NCBI GenBank assembly: GCA_963796155.1
Contig: CAWCKT010000008.1
Span: 1-64,000 of the forward strand
Origin: AP-15 sp963796155
GTDB taxonomy: Bacteria > Pseudomonadota > Alphaproteobacteria > ATCC43930 > CGMCC-115725
Reading direction: 5' to 3'
Length of the DNA stretch: 64,000 nt
Made by a program: the position numbers and the translations under genes. The notes under the pieces are model-generated. The model was not told where the DNA came from, made no database searches, and was given only the letters and a program-made list of their open reading frames with translations. Position 1 is the stretch's first letter. Each line of letters starts with the position of its first letter. Positions 55,085-64,000 of the stretch are shown here, piece after piece.

Positions 55085-55636
55085 TCACAGCTTTGGCAGC
55101 GGGAATTCGTCGAGATAGGGGAGATGGTCCTCCTCGACATCGACCTGCATCGTCTCGAGCAGGCGCACCAAGCCGTTGTAAAAGGATATCGTCACGACAA
55201 GGTCTGTCAGACGCTCGTTGTCGAGCTCTCGCCGCAGCACGGCAAAGGTCTGGTCGGAGATGGCGAGGTCGAGCGTCATCTCGCGCGCCGCCCGCAGCAC
55301 CGCCTTGGCGAGCGGATCGAGCCCGGTCGGGCGCCCGGCGGTTTCGTCCGCGACGGCGCGGATCTCGTCATCCGAGAGGCCGACCTCGCGGCCGATCCTG
55401 ACATGGTGCGAGAATTCCCAAGCCGAACGCGCCAGATAGCCGACCTGGAGGATCGCCAGTTCGCGCAGTCTCGGGTCAAGGCGGCTGCCGTCGCGGATGA
55501 ATCTCGCCAGGGTATTGAGGCTGCGGGCGGCGCGCGGGCTGTGCGCGAGAACGCGGTAGAGGTTAAGGTTTCGCGCCAGCAGATCCTGGTGTTCCGGCAA
55601 GAGATCGGATTTGTCGAGATAGGGCAGGCGAGCCAT
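55085..55636 (-). CDS. carboxymuconolactone decarboxylase-family protein
   Basis: 183 aa, AhpD-like. LYRVLAHSPRAARSLNTLAR, LRELAILQVGYLARSAWEFS, HHVRIGREVGLSDDEIRAV and DLVVTISFYNGLVRLLETM. It lacks CXXC, like many decarboxylase-type members. It is in a minus-strand operon with an SDR 24 bp upstream and the serine hydrolase 17 bp downstream. Suggests an aromatic or lactone degradation role, not proven. Confidence 0.88.
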   Translation of the reverse strand: MARLPYLDKSDLLPEHQDLLARNLNLYRVLAHSPRAARSLNTLARFIRDGSRLDPRLRELAILQVGYLARSAWEFSHHVRIGREVGLSDDEIRAVADETAGRPTGLDPLAKAVLRAAREMTLDLAISDQTFAVLRRELDNERLTDLVVTISFYNGLVRLLETMQVDVEEDHLPYLDEFPLPKL

Positions 55637-55660
55637 CGTCGAACCTCCCCGCTGCCCGCG

Positions 55661-56479
55661 TCAATCGGGCGCCCTGGCCGGTCCGACCAGGGTGGCGCCG
55701 CCATCGACGACCAGGGTCTGGCCGGTGATATAGCGCGCCTCTTGTGACAGCAGAAAGCGGACCGCGCGGCCGATGTCCCAGCCCGAGCCTTCGATGCCGA
55801 GCACCGAGGCCCTGCGCCGCGCCTCGCGCCCGGCAGCGGTCATCTGCCGGGCGTACACCATCGGCGTATAGACCGGCCCCGGCGCCACGCAGTTGACGCG
55901 GATGCCGGCCGGCCCGTGATCGACCGCCATCGCCCGGGTCAAGGCGATCACGGCACCCTTCGAGGTCGAGTACGCGGTGAGCCCGCGCGGCCGCAAGGCC
56001 GAGATCGACGAGACATTGACGATGGCGCCGCCGCCCGCCGTCTCCCTCATCGCCGGGATGGCATAGCGCGAGGCCAGGAACATGCTGTCGACATTGACTT
56101 GCATTACCCGGCGCCAGTCCTCGAGGGCCATATCGACGACGCTGCCGCGGCCGCCGATCCCGACGTTGTTGTCGAGGCAATCGAGCCGGCCGAACCGCTC
56201 CAGCGCCGCGGCGACCATGGCTTTGGCCTGCTGCTCGTCAGTGACATCGGCGACAAAGGCCGCGGCGGTGCCGCCTTCGCCCGCGATCATCGCCACCGTC
56301 CGGTCGGCGCGTTCGCGCTCGAGATCGACGACCAGCACCCGGGCGCCGCCGCGCGCCAGCAGGATCGCCGCTGCGCGGCCATTGCCGATGCCGTCGTCCA
56401 CGGCACCACCGCCGGTGACGATCGCCACCTTCCCCTCGAGACCGAAAGGGTCGTCGCGTGTAGCCTTCTCGGCCATCAC
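55661..56479 (-). CDS. short-chain dehydrogenase/reductase
   Basis: 272 aa. VTGGGAVDDGIGNGRA (variant TGxxxGxG with an insert), DNNVGIGG, SISALRPRG (Ser), YSTSK (Y-x-x-x-K), NCVAPGPVYTPM, and a C-terminal GQTLVVDGGATLVGP. NAD(P)-dependent; substrate unknown. Part of the gentisate-dioxygenase-type operon. Confidence 0.9.
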   Translation of the reverse strand: MMAEKATRDDPFGLEGKVAIVTGGGAVDDGIGNGRAAAILLARGGARVLVVDLERERADRTVAMIAGEGGTAAAFVADVTDEQQAKAMVAAALERFGRLDCLDNNVGIGGRGSVVDMALEDWRRVMQVNVDSMFLASRYAIPAMRETAGGGAIVNVSSISALRPRGLTAYSTSKGAVIALTRAMAVDHGPAGIRVNCVAPGPVYTPMVYARQMTAAGREARRRASVLGIEGSGWDIGRAVRFLLSQEARYITGQTLVVDGGATLVGPARAPD

Positions 56480-56530
56480 TTTCCTCCCGCGATAGGTGCC
56501 CTCGCCCGCCAGACAGGGCCGACTAACGCC

Positions 56531-57580
56531 TCAGGCGTTGCCGCGCTGCTCGCGCCACAAGCCGAGCTTTTCCTGGACCGGCCGATCCGAATAGCTGAAC
56601 AGTACCGACTCGCCCTCGGCATGGTGGCTCACCGGCGCCCAACTCGGCACGACAAAGATATCGTGCGGCTGCCAGCGGAAGACTTGGTCGCCGACCCGGC
56701 TCTCACCTTCGCCCTCGACCACGACAAAGACGCTCCCGTCGGTGGCGCGGTAGGGCCGAGTTGCGTACCCCTTGGGCAGGAGCTGGATGAAGGTGCCGAT
56801 CGTCGGCATCGCGAAATCGCCGCTCGCCGGGTTGACGTAGCGCAGCTTGTGCCCGTGGCACGGGTCGGGATCCTCGTTCCGGCTCAGCGCGTCGAGCGAC
56901 TCCCGCGAGCGGGTATAGGGATAGTTGAAGACCGGCGAGGTCTTGACCTGCGGCTTCCAGTCGACCGGCAAGAGATTGTTGGCGAAACGCGCGGCACTGT
57001 CGCCCTCCGGCCGCGTGACGGTCTGCACATCCGCTTCGCCCGGCTCGGCAAAGCTCGCATCGAGCAGGCGCACGATCGGAATATCGAGCCCGTCGAGCCA
57101 GACCATCGGCTGCTGCGTTTCGTTGCCGTGGTCGTGCCAGGTCCAGGACGGCGTGATCACAAAGTCGCCGGGAAGCATCGTCGTGCGCTCGCCGTCGACC
57201 GCGGTATAGGCGCCCTCGCCCTCGATGATGAAGCGCAGCGCCGATTGCGAATGGCGGTGCGCCGGGGCCACCTCACCGGGCAGAATCAGCTGCAACCCGG
57301 CGAACAACGAATGGGTGATCGAGGTTTGGCCTTTGAGGCCGGGGTTCTCGAGGATCAGCACCCGGCGGGTGGCCTCTTGGGCGGTAATCAGCCCGCCCGA
57401 TTGCATCAGATACGGCCGGATTTCCCGGTAATGCCAGATCGCCGGCTGGCACGGCGTCGTCGGCTGAGCCGTGACCAGCCCGTGCAGCCGCTCCCACAAT
57501 GGCGCCATATTGTGGGCGCCGATCCGGCTGTAGAAGGCGTCGCGCTCGGGTGTCCGGGCGGCTGCCTGCTCCATCGCCAT
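56531..57580 (-). CDS. gentisate 1,2-dioxygenase-like bicupin
   Basis: 349 aa from ATG 57580 behind AAGGGAGG. Bicupin ring-cleavage dioxygenase: first cupin with HRHSQSALRFIIEGEGAYT and TPSWTWHDHGNE (Fe ligands H, H and H), second with YRATDGSVFVVVEGEGESRV and FVVPSWAPVSHHAEG. Cleaves gentisate or related salicylates with O2 between C1 and C2. Located between the SDR and the DapA-like gene in the same direction, all likely one operon for aromatic ring breakdown. Confidence 0.88.
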   Translation of the reverse strand: MAMEQAAARTPERDAFYSRIGAHNMAPLWERLHGLVTAQPTTPCQPAIWHYREIRPYLMQSGGLITAQEATRRVLILENPGLKGQTSITHSLFAGLQLILPGEVAPAHRHSQSALRFIIEGEGAYTAVDGERTTMLPGDFVITPSWTWHDHGNETQQPMVWLDGLDIPIVRLLDASFAEPGEADVQTVTRPEGDSAARFANNLLPVDWKPQVKTSPVFNYPYTRSRESLDALSRNEDPDPCHGHKLRYVNPASGDFAMPTIGTFIQLLPKGYATRPYRATDGSVFVVVEGEGESRVGDQVFRWQPHDIFVVPSWAPVSHHAEGESVLFSYSDRPVQEKLGLWREQRGNA

Positions 57581-57597
57581 GGTCGTTCCTCCCTTTT

Positions 57598-58527
57598 TCA
57601 GGCCGCTTTCGCCTGCGGCCGTTCGCCGAGCGTGAACCCGAGCCTGCCGAGATCGGCGAGCAGCGCCGCCGATTGCGCCGGGTCGAGCGGCACGAGAGGC
57701 GGGCGCACGGCGGCCCAATCGGGATCGTTGTGGTAATGCGCGACGACGCACTTCAGCGCCGGGACCATCGGATAGGCCTGCAGCGCCTTGCGCAGGGTCG
57801 TAACCTCGGCCTGCAAGGCGTCGGCTTGCAGGCCGCGCCAATTGTCGTAGACCTTCTTGATCCCCGGCACGTTGACGTTGCCCGAGGCCGTGATGCAGCC
57901 GACCGCCCCCTTTCTCAGCCCATCGAGCAGAAAGACCTCCGAGCCCGGGAACACCGCGAAACCCGGAAAGCGCTCGAGCAACGCCGCGGTGTTGCTCCAA
58001 TCGCCTGAGCTGTCCTTCAACCCGACTACGGTTTCCGGGTAGGCCGCAATCAAGCGGCCGACGAGGTCGAGCGAGTACCCGATCACGGCCATCGGCGGGA
58101 TGTGATAGAGAAAGAGCCTGAGCGCCGGCGATCCGACCTTGTCGATAACGCCCGAAATGAACGCGAAGATTCCGTCGTCGCTGACCCCCTTGTAGTAGAA
58201 GGGCGGCAGCATCAGCACCCCGCCGCAGCCGTGACCGACCGCGTGCCGCACCAGGGTCGCGGCATCGGTCACGGCACAAGCGCCGGTCCCCGGCATCAGC
58301 TTCTGGGCCGGGATCCCCGCCCCGATCAGCCGGTCGAGCAGTTCCATCCGCTCGCCGGGCGACATCGAGTTCGCCTCGCTCGTCGTGCCGAATATCGCGA
58401 GCCCGCCCGCACCCTGGTCGAGCAGCCAGCGGCAGAAGGCGACAAAGCGCCCGGCGTCGGGCTCGCCCTGCGGTGTGAAGGGGGTCAGAACGGGGACCAG
58501 CACCCCGCTGAAAGGCTGCGACGGCAT
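57598..58527 (-). CDS. dihydrodipicolinate synthase/NAL-family aldolase
   Basis: 309 aa from ATG 58527. TIM-barrel class I aldolase: LTPFTPQGEPD, FGTTSEANSMSPGER (GT(T/S)SE), LYHIPPMAV with the catalytic Tyr141, and VVGLKDSSGDW with Schiff-base Lys171. Members cleave pyruvate-containing aldol products; in catabolic operons they are often hydratase-aldolases (e.g. of ring-cleavage products). It is first in the minus-strand operon. Confidence 0.9.
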   Translation of the reverse strand: MPSQPFSGVLVPVLTPFTPQGEPDAGRFVAFCRWLLDQGAGGLAIFGTTSEANSMSPGERMELLDRLIGAGIPAQKLMPGTGACAVTDAATLVRHAVGHGCGGVLMLPPFYYKGVSDDGIFAFISGVIDKVGSPALRLFLYHIPPMAVIGYSLDLVGRLIAAYPETVVGLKDSSGDWSNTAALLERFPGFAVFPGSEVFLLDGLRKGAVGCITASGNVNVPGIKKVYDNWRGLQADALQAEVTTLRKALQAYPMVPALKCVVAHYHNDPDWAAVRPPLVPLDPAQSAALLADLGRLGFTLGERPQAKAA

Positions 58528-58624
58528 ATTTAGGCTCCTCCGCGCGTTCCCGGTGTCAACCTCACTAAGCGCGGCGATGCCGGTTGCGTCAACTCCCGTC
58601 TGCGATCCGGGCGCCGCAACAATG

Positions 58625-58658
58625 CAAGGGCTGCTCTTGATCAAGGGCTGCTCTTGAT
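58625..58658. repeat. 17-bp perfect tandem repeat, possible operator
   Basis: CAAGGGCTGCTCTTGAT occurs twice head to tail (58625-58641, 58642-58658). Each copy contains the dyad CAAG-N7-CTTG. It lies about 100 bp upstream of the DapA-like start and 134 bp upstream of the radical SAM start, between divergent genes, a good place for a regulator site. Confidence 0.55.
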
Positions 58659-58791
58659 ATTGGCGCGCGCACCCTGAGGCTGGCAACTACGGTCGCGCGC
58701 TCGATGAAAGAGCAGCACGTTTAGGCGGGTCGACCGGCGCAGCGGGGTTGGATTAAGCTTTGTTGCATTTACCGCCGCGGGCTGGTGACCC

Positions 58792-59742
58792 ATGAGCATC
58801 CCGGTTGTCCCTACGCTCGATCCGCGAAAATTCCAGGACCCGTTTGTCACTGCCAAGGGCGAGCGGCGGGCTCATGTCACGCTAGAAGCGCTGAAAACCC
58901 TGTGGTTCAACACGGGAACCTTGTGCAATCTAACTTGCGAAAACTGCTACATCGAGTCGTCGCCCCGCAACGACAGGCTCGTCTATCTGACCACTCCGGA
59001 GGTCATCGAATATCTCGACGAGATCGAACACGAGGGGCTCCGGACGGAGCTGATCGGCTTTACCGGGGGCGAGCCGTTCATGAACCCGTCTCTGCCAGCC
59101 ATGCTCGATGAGGCGCTGTCGCGGGGTTATCGCGTCCTGGTGCTGACCAACGCGATGAAGCCGATGCACAAGAAGAAGGCCGAGTTATTGTCATTGCGCG
59201 AGCGCTATGGCGACCACCTGACGATCCGGGTCTCGATCGATCATTACGGACGCGAGGTGCACGAGCGCGAGCGCGGCAGAAGGAGCTGGCCGCCGACGAT
59301 CGACGGCTTCAAATGGCTCGCGGAAAACGGCTTCTCGCTGAACGTCGCCAGCCGGTATCTGTCGGGCGAAGCGGAAATCGAATTGCGCCGCGGTTTCGCC
59401 CGCCTGTTCGCGGAGCTGGGCGTGACTCTCGATGCCGGCGACCCGGTCGCCCTGATGATTTTCCCGGAAATGGACGCCAACGTCGACGTCCCGGAAATCA
59501 CCGAGGCGTGCTGGGGCATTCTCGACAAATCGCCGGCGGACGTCATGTGCGCATCAGCACGCATGGTCGTGAAGCACAAGGGTGCGGCTCATCCGACGGT
59601 CGTCGCCTGCACGCTGTTACCCTACGACCCGCAATTCGACCTCGGGCGAACTCTCTCGGAAGCAGGCGACAGCGTGCAGCTCAACCATCCGCACTGCGCC
59701 AAGTTTTGCGTGCTGGGCGGCGCCACCTGCGCCCGACATTAG
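58792..59742 (+). CDS. radical SAM enzyme with C-terminal Cys cluster motif
   Basis: 316 aa. Radical SAM cluster CNLTCENC (Cys45, Cys49, Cys52) inside TGTLCNLTCENCYIESSP; GGEP motif in ELIGFTGGEPFMNPSLPAM; and a C-terminal CAKFCVLGGATC (Cys302, Cys306, Cys313) plus Cys273, which may hold an extra iron-sulfur cluster. A widespread alphaproteobacterial family, function unknown to me. It is divergent from the aromatic operon and convergent with boxB. Confidence 0.9.
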   Translation: MSIPVVPTLDPRKFQDPFVTAKGERRAHVTLEALKTLWFNTGTLCNLTCENCYIESSPRNDRLVYLTTPEVIEYLDEIEHEGLRTELIGFTGGEPFMNPSLPAMLDEALSRGYRVLVLTNAMKPMHKKKAELLSLRERYGDHLTIRVSIDHYGREVHERERGRRSWPPTIDGFKWLAENGFSLNVASRYLSGEAEIELRRGFARLFAELGVTLDAGDPVALMIFPEMDANVDVPEITEACWGILDKSPADVMCASARMVVKHKGAAHPTVVACTLLPYDPQFDLGRTLSEAGDSVQLNHPHCAKFCVLGGATCARH

Positions 59743-59851
59743 CGGTCGCACTCGAGCGGGCGCCCCTGCCGGCAGCGCTCCTCCTCTCGCAAAACGCGAC
59801 CGAGACAGATCCGGGTTACTACTCCAGACCTTGCGTCTTCCGGTGGAGAAC

Positions 59852-61276
59852 TCAGTTCAAGCGGACGTATTGGTAGTCGAGCGGCGAATTGTTGATGCCG
59901 ATTTCGGGCGGGGCGATCCAGCCCGCCACCTTCCCCGGCTCGGTGACGCGGTGCATCAGGCTTTGGACGAAAGCGCGATCCTCGGCCGAGGGCAGCCAAT
60001 CGCCCTGCCGCCGGCGCCACTCCTCGTCGGTGATCGGGAGTCCCTCGGGGTCGGTCGGCACGCCTGCCCAGACGCCGATCGAGCGGCGGAAGCGGGTGCT
60101 CGGCAGCCGGAACCGGAAATCGCACCCGGCCTCTGCGATTAGCCGGTTCCAGCGCTGCACGCCGACATCGCAATCCCGGGCATAGGCGGCGCGCGTCACT
60201 TCGTTTATCGCACTGCGCATCGGCACCTCCTCGGCCGTCACTCCGCCTTTCCCGTCCGGCACCTCGATCGGCAGGACCTGATCGGCCGCCACGTGGTCGG
60301 CGAACCGCGTCTCGTCGGGACGGCCTTTGAGCCCGCTGGCAAAATAGCTCGCGGCGTTGGATGAGATCTCGGCGCCGAAGAGATCGAGCGACGAGCTGAA
60401 CCAGAAATTGATGTAGCGCTGGAGGGTTGGCAAATCGATCGCCCCGGCGTTGCGCACTGCCGCGGCGCCCTCGCTGCCGAGCGCCTTCATCACCTCGAGC
60501 GTCCGCTTGACGATGCGGGTGATCCCGCTCGTGCCGACGAACATGTGAAAGGCTTCCTCGGTCAGCATGAATCGGCAGGTCCGCGACAGCGGGTCGAACG
60601 CGCTCTCGGCCAGGCTTTTGAGCTGAAAGCGGCCGTCGCGATCGGTGAAATAAGTGAACATGAAGAAGCTCAGCCAATCGGCGATCGGCTCGTTGAAGGT
60701 GCCGAGGATGCGCGGCTTGTCGGGGTTGCCCGAGTGGCGGGCCAACAGCTCCTCGGCTTCTTCGCGCCCATCGCGGCCGAAATAGCCGTGCAGCAGATAG
60801 GCCATCGCCCACAGATGGCGGCCTTCCTCGACATTGACCTGTAAGAGGTTGCGCAGATCGTAAAGTGAGGGACAGGTATGGCCGAGCAGGCGCTGCTGCT
60901 CGACCGAGGCGGGCTCGGTGTCGCCTTGGGTTACGATCAGCCGGCGCAGGGCCGAGCGGTGCTCGCCCGGCACCTGCTGCCATACCGGCTCGCCATACGC
61001 GTCGCCGAAACCGATCCGGCGATCGGGCACGGGATCGGCGAGAAAGATGCCCCAGCGGTATTCCGGCATCTTGACCATGCCATAGCTCGCCCAGCCTTTC
61101 TCGTCGACGGCTGTGGCGGTGCGCAGATAGACATCGGCGGCGGCAAACCCCGCCGGACCCATTTCCTTCCACCAGTCGAGGAAATGCGGCTGCCAGTGTT
61201 CGAGCGCGCGCTGCAGCGCGCGATTATCGCCGAGGTCGACGTTGTTCGGGATGCGTTCCCGATAGTCGAGCGCCAT
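59852..61276 (-). CDS. boxB: benzoyl-CoA 2,3-epoxidase subunit BoxB
   Basis: 474 aa, full family length. Diiron oxygenase component that adds oxygen to benzoyl-CoA to form the 2,3-epoxide in aerobic benzoyl-CoA degradation. Iron-site motifs EEGRHLWAMAYLLHGYFG and TEEAFHMFVGTSG (each E-E-x-x-H) are intact; N-terminal RERIPNNVDLGDNRALQRAL is typical. BoxA (the reductase component) is not in this window. BoxC is 27 bp upstream, so boxC-boxB form an operon. Confidence 0.93.
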   Translation of the reverse strand: MALDYRERIPNNVDLGDNRALQRALEHWQPHFLDWWKEMGPAGFAAADVYLRTATAVDEKGWASYGMVKMPEYRWGIFLADPVPDRRIGFGDAYGEPVWQQVPGEHRSALRRLIVTQGDTEPASVEQQRLLGHTCPSLYDLRNLLQVNVEEGRHLWAMAYLLHGYFGRDGREEAEELLARHSGNPDKPRILGTFNEPIADWLSFFMFTYFTDRDGRFQLKSLAESAFDPLSRTCRFMLTEEAFHMFVGTSGITRIVKRTLEVMKALGSEGAAAVRNAGAIDLPTLQRYINFWFSSSLDLFGAEISSNAASYFASGLKGRPDETRFADHVAADQVLPIEVPDGKGGVTAEEVPMRSAINEVTRAAYARDCDVGVQRWNRLIAEAGCDFRFRLPSTRFRRSIGVWAGVPTDPEGLPITDEEWRRRQGDWLPSAEDRAFVQSLMHRVTEPGKVAGWIAPPEIGINNSPLDYQYVRLN

Positions 61277-61303
61277 AGTGGGTCTCCCGTCTCATTATAT
61301 TCC

Positions 61304-62917
<1,614 letters not shown>

Positions 62918-63183
62918 CGGAAACTCGGCGCATCATATGGGTTTTCCCGCCGATAATATGCATCGCTGTTCATAACCGCGCGGCGAAAGCGTCAGAAATA
63001 CCTGATGGCAGGGGTGCGCCTTGATGGAAGCGAACCGCCAGGTTCCGACCGCCGGCGGCGGGCAATCCCCAGCTTTCTCGCACTACAGTGTTGTCATAGG
63101 CGCCGGTTGTTGCGACTGCCAAAAGGCGAGACGATAGCTATCGCGGATCGCGAGAACCCAGCGAATGACGGTGAAGGAACACC
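62918..63183. promoter_or_regulatory. divergent intergenic region upstream of boxC and GMC
   Basis: 266 bp that must hold the box promoter. CATATGG and ATATGCATCGC sequences near 62935-62970 contain TGCA, a core seen in known BoxR/BzdR-type operators, but I could not define a full site. No boxR gene is in the window. Confidence 0.3.
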
Positions 63184-63945
63184 ATGAAATATGACGTAGT
63201 GATCGTCGGCGGGGGAGCGGCTGGATCGGTATTGGCCAGCCGATTGGCTGCAGACGCGCATACTTCCGTGCTGTTGCTGGAGGCCGGGCCGGATTACCCC
63301 GACCCAGCGCATCTTCCGGATGAAATCAAATTCGGCCACACACGCTTTGCCGAAGTCCCGGACGCACAACACAACTGGGCTTTGCGCGGCACTATCACCG
63401 AGGAGCAAGGCGAGATCCACTTGGCACAGGGCAAAGTGATCGGCGGAGGGTCGTCGATCAACGGTCAGGCTATGCAACGGGGATTCCCCGAGGATTTCGA
63501 CACCTGGGCGGCTCTCGGCAACGATGAATGGTCGTATGAAAAGGTCGTGCCGTACTTTCGCAAATCGGAGCGCGACCTCGACATTCAGGATAATTACTGC
63601 CACGGCGCGGAGGGACCCGACCGGGTGGTGCTAAGCGCTGGGGCGATCAAATCGTCTCATCTGCTGATGCTCTCGGGCATCGGTGCCGAGGACCATCTGC
63701 GGCAATTCGGGATACGCGCGGTGTGTCATCTCCCCGGCGTCGGGCAGAACCTGATGAACCACCTCAGCGCCCAGACGACCTTCAAGGTCAAGGACGGCGT
63801 CTCGCTCGAGGTGCATCGCGATGCGGCGCATTTTGCCTTGCATTACACCGCCGAAGGGTCGAGCGCCGTCAACGATATGGTCCTGCGGACCAGCCCGGTT
63901 GTCGACCCGCGACGAGAGCGCGTCCCCGGCGTACGGACCAAATAA
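63184..63945 (+). pseudogene. GMC oxidoreductase, internally deleted
   Basis: The first 145 residues are a good GMC flavoenzyme: FAD motif YDVVIVGGGAAGSVLASRLA, LLLEAGPDYP, GKVIGGGSSINGQAMQRG. After ...NYCHGAEGP (about residue 145) the frame jumps directly to DRVVLSAGAIKSSHLLMLSG, removing about 110 residues that lie between these blocks in the family. The frame then ends at TAA 63943, well short of the usual 530 aa; other frames stay open to the window end. It cannot be a normal dehydrogenase as written. Confidence 0.75.
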
Positions 63946-64000
63946 CTGGTCGGCGACGTTCCCCCCGAGCGGGCAGCGCGGATTCACTGCACGCTGGGGT

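Noticed and set aside
55916..57736. A 606-codon plus-strand open frame
   Set aside because: Opposite the SDR and the dioxygenase genes, no family match seen.
62930..62975. A full BoxR operator upstream of boxC
   Set aside because: Only TGCA-containing fragments are visible, with no complete symmetric site and no boxR gene.

Overview
The window is GC-rich, densely coded bacterial DNA. Codon use, gene families and gene order point to an alphaproteobacterium, probably Rhodospirillales-like. The gene content is catabolic: a box-pathway pair, a gentisate-type dioxygenase cluster, inositol and glycerophosphodiester genes, several amidohydrolases and FAH/Rieske/LLM-type enzymes. No tRNA, rRNA or CRISPR array was seen. 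Taxonomy is inferred from gene families only.

Layout. 1-2.1 kb: a decayed second copy of the 3' end of asnS carrying two inserted GC-rich palindromes, a block of TTTCCCTGC repeats, then asnS itself, broken by two single-base insertions. 2.2-8.2 kb: CBS-BON protein and phosphoglycerate kinase; divergently a universal stress protein, ChaB-like protein, MpaB/DUF2236 protein, and then a two-gene unit whose second gene reads through an in-frame TGA as a UGSC-motif selenoprotein (7471-8019). 8.2-24.7 kb: MaoC hydratase, threonine aldolase, esterases, a DUF5131 protein next to an unusually AT-rich patch, DUF3750, small hypotheticals, amidohydrolase, amine oxidase and GST. 22.4-33.1 kb: glycerol-3-phosphate dehydrogenase and a glycerophosphodiester phosphodiesterase divergent from a complete carbohydrate ABC transporter, followed by IolD, IolE and a third sugar-isomerase-fold gene. 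Together these suggest uptake and breakdown of a glycerophosphoinositol-like compound.

33.5-45 kb: small membrane proteins, YibQ-type polysaccharide deacetylase, NHL-repeat protein, LLM oxidoreductase, FAH-family hydrolase, Rieske ferredoxin, amidohydrolase, MFS transporter, metallo-beta-lactamase-fold protein and a DUF1326-DUF2182-DUF1326 trio. A 263-bp MITE-like element follows (44978-45240). 45.2-48.5 kb: two tail-to-tail GT39-type glycosyltransferases, each with one frameshift. 48.5-58.5 kb: an SDR fused in frame to an orphan SAM domain, an IlvD/Edd dehydratase, a SLC13-type transporter, an HTH regulator, and a minus-strand operon of DapA-like, gentisate dioxygenase-like, SDR, CMD and serine hydrolase genes. 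58.8-64 kb: a radical SAM enzyme, boxB and boxC, and a GMC oxidoreductase with an internal deletion.

The most notable items are the UGSC selenoprotein with a plausible SECIS hairpin, the proposed glycerophosphoinositol locus, the MITE, and the SAM-SDR chimera. Seven frameshifts occur in six otherwise well-conserved genes. Six of them are +1 insertions, which may reflect sequence error rather than gene decay.
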